DNA from: Desulfobacula sp. | GTDB taxonomy: Bacteria; Desulfobacterota; Desulfobacteria; Desulfobacterales; Desulfobacteraceae | DNA length: 9,619 bases | Direction: 5' to 3' | Assembly (NCBI GenBank): GCA_027858355.1 | Contig: JAQICW010000058.1 | Span: 1 to 9,619 of the forward strand | Shown here: piece by piece, positions 1 to 6,648 of the stretch | Layout: each line of letters begins with the position of its first letter | How positions within the stretch are numbered: the first letter of the stretch is position 1 | Notes under the pieces: model-generated | The model's input: only the letters and a program-made list of their open reading frames with translations | Database searches by the model: none | What the model was told of the DNA's origin: nothing | Made by a program: the position numbers and the translations under genes

Positions 1-1125
1 GGAGTAATGGCATCGGAATGGCAGGCACTTTTTCATGTGAATAAATCGCAAATTGGCAGGCTTATGTTTTTTATCCTGGCCGGGACAGGATTTTCAATGT
101 ACCTGGCCGGGAAACTTCAGGAAAAAATACCAGCCCGCTATATTATTTTTACCGGCAGTCTTGTCTGCAGCGCAGCTATGCTGTTGGCCGCCCAGGCAAG
201 CACCATTGGACACATTTATATATGGGCCTTTGTTGAAGGCTTTTTTTCTGGATTCGTCTATATTCCCAACCTTACCCTTTTTCAAAAAATGTTTCCTGAA
301 AATAAAGGGCTGGTTACCGGTGTTCTTAATTTGACGTTTGGGGGTTCAGCCGCAGTAATGTCTCCGGTTTTTGGATATTTTCTGGTCTCAAAAGGCTATG
401 CGTTTACATCCAATCTCGCTGCAATTATTTCCATCCTTTTGGGAGCATCATTTGCTTTGTTTGTTAAAATACCAGGACAAAGCAAGGATCAGAGGAGACA
501 AAAATTATCAACCCTGTCGTTGAAAAAGACATTAAGGAGTGCATCTTTTTGGCTCCTATGGTTTGTGTGGGCCTTTGCCGGGGCAGCCGGGGTTTCTTTG
601 ATAATGCTTTCTTCGTCCTTTGGAGCGCAGTTGGGATATGATATTACACAATATGTTTATATATTGACTTGTTTTAATGTGTTAAACGGTATTGGCCGTC
701 TGGTTTGCGGAAGGCTGTCGGATAAATATTCAAAACAAAAAATCTTGATGACGGTCTTTTTAATGGCATCGGGCGCCTATTTTTTAATGCCGTGGTTCAG
801 CCATCTTTACATCATCAGCTTTTTAGCCTGTTTTATAGGACTTTCCTTTGGTGCTCTTTTTACTGTTTCAGCCCCATTAGTGACCGAGGTTTTCGGCCTT
901 GAAAATTTCGGGAAAGTTTTTGGGCTGGTATTTACGGCATATGGATTCTTTGCCGGGTTTTTAGGACCTTGGGCTTCAGGCATAATCCTGGATGCAACCG
1001 ATTCGAATTTCAAGATTGTATTCAGCTTGTTTGCTATGTTTTATCTTGTCTCATCCCTGCTGATTCTAAGGGTGAAAAACAATGATACCATTGTTTTGAA
1101 GGCACTTCACCGGGAAATGCTGTAG
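1..1125 (+). CDS. MFS transporter, OFA (oxalate/formate antiporter-like) family, 5' partial
   Basis: This is a membrane transporter for a small organic anion, probably a carboxylate; direction and substrate are unknown. The frame is open to the first base, and the first visible residues (G-V-M-A-S-E-W) match the region just after TM1 of OFA transporters. I therefore read the ATG at 7 as internal and the gene as continuing off the left edge. About 374 residues and roughly eleven hydrophobic segments remain. Family marks, numbered from the ATG at 7, are FPENKGLVTG followed by a Gly-rich stretch and SP (about 96-120), the FWLLW segment opening the second half (about 181-185), and the MFS motif-A copy GRLxxGRLSDK (about 230-240). 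The gene converges on the oxidoreductase operon with a 45-base gap. It could move the substrate or product of that pathway, but sits in a different transcript. Family call is firm; substrate is not supported. Confidence 0.85.
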   Translation, partial: GVMASEWQALFHVNKSQIGRLMFFILAGTGFSMYLAGKLQEKIPARYIIFTGSLVCSAAMLLAAQASTIGHIYIWAFVEGFFSGFVYIPNLTLFQKMFPENKGLVTGVLNLTFGGSAAVMSPVFGYFLVSKGYAFTSNLAAIISILLGASFALFVKIPGQSKDQRRQKLSTLSLKKTLRSASFWLLWFVWAFAGAAGVSLIMLSSSFGAQLGYDITQYVYILTCFNVLNGIGRLVCGRLSDKYSKQKILMTVFLMASGAYFLMPWFSHLYIISFLACFIGLSFGALFTVSAPLVTEVFGLENFGKVFGLVFTAYGFFAGFLGPWASGIILDATDSNFKIVFSLFAMFYLVSSLLILRVKNNDTIVLKALHREML

Positions 1126-1130
1126 ATGCA

Positions 1131-1176
1131 GGATAATAGCAGAAATCTAAATATGATATCTGAGCATTAATTATCC
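1131..1176. terminator. Nested inverted repeat between convergent genes (weak candidate terminator)
   Basis: GGATAAT (1131-1137) pairs with ATTATCC (1170-1176). Inside it CAGAAATC (1140-1147) pairs with GATATCTG (1155-1162) with one mismatch, around the 7-base loop TAAATAT. The structure fills the gap between the two convergent stop codons and overlaps the ferredoxin stop, where a shared terminator would be expected. The stems are AT-rich and no clear U-tract follows on either strand, so this is only a weak candidate. Confidence 0.25.
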
Positions 1177-1506
1177 TTTGGTCCAGATCATAGCTTTCCT
1201 TTTTTTCGGAATTATTTTTTGTAATTCTTCAATCTTACCAAAGGTCAGGCAATTTGCCATGCAGTGTTTTACGCAGGCAGGTGCAAGGCCCTGCTTGACA
1301 CGTCCGGCACAAAAGACACAGGCCCTGGTAAAGGTAGGGATATTGGTTATAAATAATTTGTCATTGGGAAGGGTGTGGATAAATTCTATAACTTCAACCC
1401 CTCCGATCTTTCCGGCCGGCCTGCCATATTCCTGCTTGCAGGCCACTTCACAGGTTTTACAGCCCGTACAATATTCATAGTCGATAAGCATTCCATAGTC
1501 GGACAT
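1171..1506 (-). CDS. Small 4Fe-4S ferredoxin-type electron-transfer subunit of the adjacent molybdoenzyme
   Basis: This 111-residue protein should pass electrons to or from the oxidoreductase encoded just upstream. Visible cysteines are C13, C16, C19 and C23 (CTGCKTCEVAC), then C63 and C66, then C78 and C82 (PACVKHC) and an extra C86. This is the arrangement of one DmsB/PhsB-type two-cluster module, and predicts two [4Fe-4S] clusters rather than the four of full DmsB-type subunits. No signal peptide or membrane segment is present, so it should be cytoplasmic. The opening MLIDYEYCTGC resembles the short ferredoxin partners of catechol-dehydroxylase-type enzymes in Eggerthella and Gordonibacter (recalled similarity, not searched). 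The ATG lies 5 bases after the upstream stop with a modest AGGGA ribosome site, implying translational coupling. The role of C86 is unknown. Confidence 0.88.
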   Translation of the reverse strand: MSDYGMLIDYEYCTGCKTCEVACKQEYGRPAGKIGGVEVIEFIHTLPNDKLFITNIPTFTRACVFCAGRVKQGLAPACVKHCMANCLTFGKIEELQKIIPKKRKAMIWTKG

Positions 1507-1511
1507 GTTTT

Positions 1512-3947
1512 TTATCCCTTATCCTTATATACTTTGCATAGCATGGTTTTTATGGGGGAGCCCAATCCTGCCTTTCCTTCATGGCCCATGGGGATGAGCT
1601 GGTTGACATTGACATCCCAGACACCAAACAGCTCTGGCTCTTTGCCTTCTTTTTCAGGGAACCACCATCCATGTTCGGCCATGACGATATCTGGATGGAT
1701 AACCGGGGTGACAAGGGCTTTTACCGTGATTTTTCCCAACCAGTTCTCCACGCATACCTTTTCTCCGTGGGCAATACCGTATTTAAATGCTGTATCCGGG
1801 TGGATTTCTAAGACCGGGTCTCTTTGCTGTTCACGAAGCCATGGGATCTGCCGGTGTTCCGAGTGGAAAAAAGGCCCCATTCTTCGTCCTGTGCTGAGGA
1901 TAAGCGGATATTCCTTAAACAGGTCTGGTGTACTCACAGGGCTGTAAGGAGGTTCTTCATGGTAGGGCAGGGGATCAAGATCCCATTTTTCAAGCCAGGA
2001 GGAAAACAGTTCTATTTTCCCGGAGGGTGTTCTGAATCCCGGTTTTTTATCCTGTCTCAAAAGTCCTTTTTCATATCGAAAATAGGGTTTGCTGGGATGA
2101 CCTTTAGGAGGGATCATCCAGGTCTTATCAGATAGTTCTTTATAGGTTATACCAGCGGATTTCAAAAGCGTGTCAAAAAGCTGCTCTGTATTGTCATAGG
2201 GAAAATCCTTCATGAATCGCTTGCAAAGCTCAAGATTGATCTCAATATCAGATTTGCAATCTTCCACTTCCACTACTTTTTTGATGGCCTGCAAGGGTAC
2301 CCACCAGGCCTTTAGCGAATCTTTTTCAAGAAAGGTGGCTGCCGGCAGGATCACATCACAGAGCATGGCGGTCGGCGTCATAAAAAGATCGACACAAACC
2401 GTGAAATCAAGTTTTTTAATGGCATCCCGCCATTTTTTGGGATCCATGCCGGTGCAGGCAATGGGGTTGGCGGTTTGTATCCACATCCCCTTGATCTCAT
2501 AGGGATCACCTGAGAAAATTTGTTCCAGGACTTTATCCGGCTGGGCCCATGCCCTGAAATCCTTAATCGCACCATAATCATGAATCCCGATGCGTTTTTC
2601 CATTACTTCCGGGGGGAGGCTTAGAATAGATCCCCCTGCGTGATAGGGATAGGTGACCACATCATAGGCATACCTGGCAATGGCATTGCCGCCGGGGTTG
2701 TCAAGGTTGCCGGTCAGGCACCAGAGATGGTTGATGGCCTGGGATGTCGGAACCGTTGACGGGATGGTATCAATGGGAAGTCCCCAGTGAAGGGCAGATG
2801 GTTTGCTCTTGGCATAGATCCGGGCGGCCTTTTTTATTTTATCTTCAGGTACCCAGGTAATTTTAGAAACGGCTTCCGGCGTATACTGCTCAGCGTTCTC
2901 TTTATAAAGGGTCCAGACTGTTTTTGCTGTTGCCTTTGAACCATTGGCAAGGGTAATGTCAAATTCTCCCTCCATTGAAGGGTGCATATCGTCTTTTTTA
3001 TATGTCTGCTCATCGGAATCCCATGCCACAAAAGTGTCTGAAACAGGGTCGTGGGCAACGAAATTGGTATCCAGACCATTTTCTTCAAGATCACTTTCTT
3101 TCAAAAGGGTCGGTTTTTCACCGTCAGTTCTCACAAGAAACGGGGAATTGGTCCATTTTTCGATGAATTCCATGTTGATGAGATCTTCTTTGATCATGAC
3201 ATGGATAAATCCAAGGGCAAGGGCTGCATCTGTTCCAGGTCTTAACTGGAGCCAGAGTTTTGCCCTGGAGGCAATCCAGGTGCATCTGGGATCAATGACC
3301 AGAACCTCGGTGCCTCTTTTCATCAGGTCAATGTACCAATGGCCAAAGAAGCCGTCCGGACAGGTCGCAGGCAGATTCTGCCCCCAGATAGTCACTGTTT
3401 CAGGAATTTCATATTCAGGGTCATCATATCTTTTTTCATGCCATTGGGATGCATCCACAACTGCAAAATCCCCCTGGGTGATGGACATCATCATCAGGCG
3501 AGGCGTATAGCAGGAAATACCGGAAAGACCGAACATCCAGTTGGGGCTTCCATAGGCATAGGCCAGCATGGAGATCCAGCCGCCGATATCCCGGCCCGTT
3601 CCCTGGTGAAAGATGACTGATTCCGGGCCATGGTCATCCCTTATTTTTTTCATCTTATGCTCAATCAGGTCAAAGGCCTCATCCCATGATATTTCTTCCC
3701 ATTTGTTTTCTCCCCGTTCCCCGACCCTTTTTAACGGTTTTTTTAATCTGTCCTTATGGTACATGTATTGTGTCATGGAAAGACACCTGGAACATAACCT
3801 TCCCTGGTTCCAGGGATGATCCGGATCACCTTCCACCTTGATCACTTTGTCATCCTTTACATGGACAAGTATGCCGCATCCGCCATGGCAACCAGGACCT
3901 GGCGACCAGGTTGTGGTTTTAATTATTTTGATCCCGTCATCTTTCAT
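1512..3947 (-). CDS. Molybdopterin (Mo/W-bisPGD) oxidoreductase, DMSO reductase family, catechol-dehydroxylase-like catalytic subunit
   Basis: This 811-residue protein is the catalytic subunit of a two-subunit soluble enzyme. An N-terminal [4Fe-4S] domain (about 14-70) is followed by the large molybdopterin domain. The C-terminal dinucleotide-binding domain starts near 679 (PLILSTGRR) and runs through HPDTAFKYGI and the VMAEHGWWFP stretch. C146 in GISCYTPR is my candidate Mo/W ligand. The cluster motif is unusual: C20, C24, C52 and C55, with no cysteine at the usual first position. There is no twin-arginine leader, so the enzyme should be cytoplasmic. The start is well supported by AAGGAG at 3954-3959, 6 bases before the ATG. 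Overall pattern (W-S-P-G-P-G-C-H-G-G-C-G, short ferredoxin partner, nearby MFS gene) resembles anaerobic catechol dehydroxylases and relatives. A hydratase or transhydroxylase-like reaction, or a sulfur or arsenic reductase, cannot be excluded. Family certain; substrate unknown. Confidence 0.9.
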   Translation of the reverse strand: MKDDGIKIIKTTTWSPGPGCHGGCGILVHVKDDKVIKVEGDPDHPWNQGRLCSRCLSMTQYMYHKDRLKKPLKRVGERGENKWEEISWDEAFDLIEHKMKKIRDDHGPESVIFHQGTGRDIGGWISMLAYAYGSPNWMFGLSGISCYTPRLMMMSITQGDFAVVDASQWHEKRYDDPEYEIPETVTIWGQNLPATCPDGFFGHWYIDLMKRGTEVLVIDPRCTWIASRAKLWLQLRPGTDAALALGFIHVMIKEDLINMEFIEKWTNSPFLVRTDGEKPTLLKESDLEENGLDTNFVAHDPVSDTFVAWDSDEQTYKKDDMHPSMEGEFDITLANGSKATAKTVWTLYKENAEQYTPEAVSKITWVPEDKIKKAARIYAKSKPSALHWGLPIDTIPSTVPTSQAINHLWCLTGNLDNPGGNAIARYAYDVVTYPYHAGGSILSLPPEVMEKRIGIHDYGAIKDFRAWAQPDKVLEQIFSGDPYEIKGMWIQTANPIACTGMDPKKWRDAIKKLDFTVCVDLFMTPTAMLCDVILPAATFLEKDSLKAWWVPLQAIKKVVEVEDCKSDIEINLELCKRFMKDFPYDNTEQLFDTLLKSAGITYKELSDKTWMIPPKGHPSKPYFRYEKGLLRQDKKPGFRTPSGKIELFSSWLEKWDLDPLPYHEEPPYSPVSTPDLFKEYPLILSTGRRMGPFFHSEHRQIPWLREQQRDPVLEIHPDTAFKYGIAHGEKVCVENWLGKITVKALVTPVIHPDIVMAEHGWWFPEKEGKEPELFGVWDVNVNQLIPMGHEGKAGLGSPIKTMLCKVYKDKG

Positions 3948-3966
3948 AGAATTCTCCTTGTCGGTC

Positions 3967-3977
3967 TGGCATTGCCA
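3967..3977. promoter_or_regulatory. Perfect palindrome upstream of the oxidoreductase start (possible operator)
   Basis: TGGCATTGCCA is a perfect 5+1+5 palindrome 20 bases upstream of the oxidoreductase ATG and just beyond its ribosome binding site. A protein bound here could control an internal promoter, but I could not find a convincing -35/-10 pair around it. It could also occur by chance. Confidence 0.2.
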
Positions 3978-4042
3978 TATAAATTTATTGAACAGGCCAT
4001 ATTCAGTTTTACCAATTCGTGGTTTGTCCAGGTCGGGAAAAC

Positions 4043-4076
4043 TTAGGACCGCAAAGTTTATAAATTGAGGTCCTTA
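4043..4076 (-). terminator. Stem-loop after the receiver gene (possible attenuator)
   Basis: AGGACC (4045-4050) pairs with GGTCCT (4069-4074), and the stem can be extended by two A-T pairs past a bulged A. The 18-base loop has three further pairs (CAA with TTG). On the minus strand the stem starts at the receiver stop codon and is followed by AAGTTTTCCC, a short T-run. This could partly stop transcription or protect an RNA end between the receiver gene and the oxidoreductase gene. The T-run is too short for a confident terminator. Confidence 0.35.
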
Positions 4077-4571
4077 AAACTTTATTTTCATCTTTTGTTC
4101 CCAAAACTTTTTTTCTTGTTCTCTCCAGTCAGTTCCATGAAAACGATTGTCATAGAACCCGCTAAGCCTTTCAAACCATTTTTCCCAGGTACTTTTTTTC
4201 ATCTTCAATGCCGTAAGTACATCCGCAACAAAAATTTCAATATCAATCATCTTTTCCTTGGGAGCAAAGTAGGCGGCACCATCCTTGGCAGATTTTTTCA
4301 GGCTCTCTTCTGACAGGGCATGGGCAGTGAGCATAAGTGCAGGTATCTTGTGGTCATTGGCAATTTTCAACAACTCAAATCCTTTTACACCCATAATATC
4401 CAGGATGGCAATATCATAGTAGTGCTTTTCCAGCATTTGTTTTCCATCCTCAAAAGAAGATGCTGTATCTATTTTACACATATCCAAAAGTTCAATTAAG
4501 GATTCCAGCACATCTGGTTCATCATCTACGATAAGGATTTGTTTGCCTTTTAATATATTTTTTGAACTCAT
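4074..4571 (-). CDS. Stand-alone response regulator receiver protein with aromatic C-terminal tail
   Basis: This is a phosphorylation-dependent signalling protein of about 165 residues. Numbered from the start chosen here, the receiver domain (about 10-120) has the acidic pair D16-D17 (VDDE), phospho-acceptor D58 (AILDIMG), T82 (MLTAHA) and K105 (APKEK), so all the usual active-site residues are present. No DNA-binding, GGDEF or other output domain follows. About 45 residues form a short tail rich in Trp, Phe and charged residues (STWEKWFERL, then FHGTDW and KKFWEQ). Two ATG codons lie 6 bases apart. AAGGA at 4580-4584 is 8 bases from the second but only 2 from the first (4577), so I chose the second. 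It lies between the cupin and oxidoreductase genes, and probably acts through a partner kinase or protein contact. No histidine kinase is in the window. Confidence 0.88.
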   Translation of the reverse strand: MSSKNILKGKQILIVDDEPDVLESLIELLDMCKIDTASSFEDGKQMLEKHYYDIAILDIMGVKGFELLKIANDHKIPALMLTAHALSEESLKKSAKDGAAYFAPKEKMIDIEIFVADVLTALKMKKSTWEKWFERLSGFYDNRFHGTDWREQEKKFWEQKMKIKF

Positions 4572-4579
4572 TTCCATAT

Positions 4580-4585
4580 TCCTTC
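4580..4585 (-). promoter_or_regulatory. Ribosome binding site that decides the receiver gene start
   Basis: GAAGGA on the minus strand stands 8 bases before the ATG at 4571 and only 2 bases before the ATG at 4577, which favours the shorter protein. Confidence 0.6.
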
Positions 4586-4650
4586 TTTCATCAGTTTTAT
4601 ATAAATTAGTCTTAAGGAGCGTATATTAATTAATTAATGGGAAAAAGCAC

Positions 4651-5130
4651 CTAAAAATTGTCGGGTCTTGTTGAAGAAGTACCTGTAAAATCAGTTAGGG
4701 TATAGTTTTTTTTATCACTGATAGCAAATCCGATCTGAAGATAAGGCCTGTCCACTCTTCTATGTATTAAAGGGCAATGTTCAAGGCCTTTAGGAATAAA
4801 GATTGAACAGGTTTTGGAAAGCATGTGTTTTTCATCACCTAGCTGCATTTCAAGGATGGCTCCAAGATTAGAAGGGTTTTTAGGATCTGAGCCCACAAAG
4901 CATAAAACCATATTAAAATCATGGGAATGGGTGCCTTTAACAGGATCAGGATCAGGAATTGTAAAATGCCATCCAATATCCACAAGCATGGGGCAGCCTT
5001 TCACAAGGGTTGAGTTCATAAAAATTTCATTTGGGAAGGTAATCCCCTTTACTCCATCTCCCTTATGACAATCAGAGTCACGAACTATTGGATTGCTTAT
5101 GATATATTTTCCATATTTACTGTCAGCCAA
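4651..5130 (-). CDS. Small cupin-fold protein, TTG start
   Basis: This 159-residue protein has the marks of a single-domain cupin; its role is unknown. Motif 1 is GTHSHD (about 67-71, H68 and H70) and motif 2 is PKGLEHCP (about 113-120, H118). The glutamate expected some four to five residues after the second motif-1 histidine is missing, so metal would be held by three histidines or by another residue. It has no signal peptide or membrane segment. The start is TTG: AAGGAG lies 9 bases upstream, an in-frame TGA sits two codons before the TTG, and no ATG occurs before residue 38, inside conserved-looking sequence. It sits between the aminotransferase and receiver genes. It could be an enzyme acting on the pathway compound, a ligand sensor or a metal-binding accessory protein. 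Cupin fold likely; function open. Confidence 0.75.
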   Translation of the reverse strand: MADSKYGKYIISNPIVRDSDCHKGDGVKGITFPNEIFMNSTLVKGCPMLVDIGWHFTIPDPDPVKGTHSHDFNMVLCFVGSDPKNPSNLGAILEMQLGDEKHMLSKTCSIFIPKGLEHCPLIHRRVDRPYLQIGFAISDKKNYTLTDFTGTSSTRPDNF

Positions 5131-5139
5131 TTTTCAATA

Positions 5140-5145
5140 CTCCTT
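5140..5145 (-). promoter_or_regulatory. Ribosome binding site supporting the TTG start of the cupin gene
   Basis: AAGGAG on the minus strand lies 9 bases before the TTG at 5128-5130. The in-frame TGA at 5134-5136 rules out any start further upstream. Confidence 0.65.
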
Positions 5146-5186
5146 ACTTTTGCGCAACAAAATCCTGTAGTGCCAACCAAACCTGT

Positions 5187-6575
5187 TTAAACTTTAATAC
5201 CGCTTAAAACTTCAAGAAGAATATCAGATGCCTTCTCTAAATATTTTTTAGGAATTGTAAGGGGTGGCATAAACCTGAGAACATTCCCATTACGACCGCA
5301 AGGCACCATGATAACACCCTTGCCCATCATTCCCATTATGACTTGTCCCATGAGATCAGCATCAAAAGGTTCCTTGGTTTTTCTATCCTTTACCAGTTCA
5401 ACTCCGATCATGAAACCACGACCCCGAACATCACCAATCCATTCAATCGCCTTTGCTCCTTTGCGAATTCTCTTTATGGTCTGCTCCCCTAATTTAGCGA
5501 CTCTGTCAATCAGTTCAGAATTATTCTCCGTCATAATATCGATATTTGTCATGCATACGGCAGCAGAAACACCATTTGCGGCAAAGGTATTTGGCTGGGA
5601 ACCATCAATTATTTTTTGAGCCAGATCTTTTCTCATGGAAAGGCCTGCCATTGGCACGTCACCCCCCATTCCTTTTCCAAAAGTCAGCATATCCGGTTCA
5701 ACATCACTGTGTTCAATGGCCCACATCTTGCCGGACCGTCCGGCACCCGCCTGTACTTCATCAACAATAAAAAGCGCACCGTGTTTTTCACAGGAGGCTT
5801 TTAGCCTTTGAAAAAATTCAGGGTTTGGTGCAAGGTATCCGCCTTCACCCTGCTGGGCTTCTATGATCACAGCCCCTACATCATCAGCAGCTGTATAGGG
5901 TGTATTTAAAAGATACTCTACATAATCTGCACACATATCTTCACATTTTTGCTGGGTCTTTGTGCCAAAACAGCATCGATAAGAATAGGGGTAAGGCGCA
6001 TGGATGACACCCGGGATGAAAGGACCAAAGTCTTTCCGATACTGGTCACCCGTGGTCAGTGAACCGCAGCCGCAATGAACGCCATGATAGGCGCCATGAA
6101 ATGCAATGATCTGGGATCTTTTGGTTATCTTTCTTACAAATTTAATCGCAGATTCAAGGGCACTGGAACCCGATTGGGTGAAAAAAGTAACACAATTGTC
6201 CCTCAGGCCCTTTGGCATGATGCTTGATATTTTTTTTGCCAGTTCCAGGCGAAGAGAGCTGCTGCAGTCACTGGCGTGCATCAATTTGTTTGACTGTTTA
6301 TGGATCGCATCGACAACTCTGGGGTGCCGTCTGCCAACCGAGTTCACGGCAACGCCTGCTGTGATATCAATATACAGGTTGCCATCTGGATCTTTTACTG
6401 TTGAACCAAAACCATCATCAAAAACAAATGGAAACCTGCCGGCACCTCTTGCCATGGATTCAAATTCCGGGGCCTCTTGAAGCTGTTTTTGGCTTTCCGG
6501 GCCTGGAACAGAATCTGTTATTATTTTCGGGGCATCGGAAAAGGACAGTTTTTCAAGATCAGATTCTTTAATCAT
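5187..6575 (-). CDS. Class III PLP-dependent aminotransferase (4-aminobutyrate/omega-amino acid type)
   Basis: This 462-residue cytoplasmic enzyme should move an amino group from an amine or amino acid to a 2-oxo acid, or possibly racemise an amino acid. Visible active-site marks are the SGS phosphate loop (135-137), HGAYHG (160-165), E239 and QGEGG, D272 in VDEVQAG for the pyridine nitrogen, the Schiff-base lysine K301 in TFGKGMGG, T330 and C-terminal R434 in LRFMPP. Length is normal. A cysteine group (C201, C202, C211, C215) follows HAPYPYSYR; a similar element occurs in some GABA-type and archaeal broad-specificity relatives. I chose the ATG at 6575 because AGGAG lies 7 bases before it; an in-frame ATG at 6617 has no ribosome site. 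It follows dctM by a 73-base gap, suggesting it acts on the imported compound. Class certain, substrate not. Confidence 0.92.
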   Translation of the reverse strand: MIKESDLEKLSFSDAPKIITDSVPGPESQKQLQEAPEFESMARGAGRFPFVFDDGFGSTVKDPDGNLYIDITAGVAVNSVGRRHPRVVDAIHKQSNKLMHASDCSSSLRLELAKKISSIMPKGLRDNCVTFFTQSGSSALESAIKFVRKITKRSQIIAFHGAYHGVHCGCGSLTTGDQYRKDFGPFIPGVIHAPYPYSYRCCFGTKTQQKCEDMCADYVEYLLNTPYTAADDVGAVIIEAQQGEGGYLAPNPEFFQRLKASCEKHGALFIVDEVQAGAGRSGKMWAIEHSDVEPDMLTFGKGMGGDVPMAGLSMRKDLAQKIIDGSQPNTFAANGVSAAVCMTNIDIMTENNSELIDRVAKLGEQTIKRIRKGAKAIEWIGDVRGRGFMIGVELVKDRKTKEPFDADLMGQVIMGMMGKGVIMVPCGRNGNVLRFMPPLTIPKKYLEKASDILLEVLSGIKV

Positions 6576-6582
6576 CGTATTT

Positions 6583-6587
6583 CTCCT
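6583..6587 (-). promoter_or_regulatory. Ribosome binding site that decides the aminotransferase start
   Basis: AGGAG on the minus strand stands 7 bases before the ATG at 6575. No comparable site precedes the in-frame ATG at 6617, so the 14 extra residues (SLKKHKNFNRRN-like, basic) are probably not translated. Confidence 0.7.
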
Positions 6588-6648
6588 ATTAAAATTTTTA
6601 TGTTTTTTCAGGGACATTCATTCTGATTGTATTTATAGATCTTCAAAG

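Noticed and set aside
7..9. ATG at 7 as the start of the MFS transporter
   Set aside because: The frame is open upstream to base 1, the residues before it fit the end of TM1 of OFA transporters, the first membrane helix would otherwise be missing, and the GGAG before it is only 2 bases away.
2944..3510. 188-codon plus-strand open frame, and similar long frames at 1375-1947 and 6106-6480
   Set aside because: They lie opposite firmly identified minus-strand genes, resemble no family and have no separate ribosome sites; they are antisense shadows.
3502..3517. Selenocysteine in the oxidoreductase active site
   Set aside because: The candidate metal ligand is an ordinary cysteine codon and the frame contains no internal TGA.
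4626..4637. TTAATTAATTAA as part of a promoter for the receiver gene
   Set aside because: The stretch is AT-rich, but I could not place a -35 and -10 pair with acceptable spacing; it may be simple sequence bias.
5185..5192. GTTTAAAC palindrome at the end of the aminotransferase gene
   Set aside because: It is eight bases long, AT-rich and overlaps the stop codon; it is too short to call a functional site.
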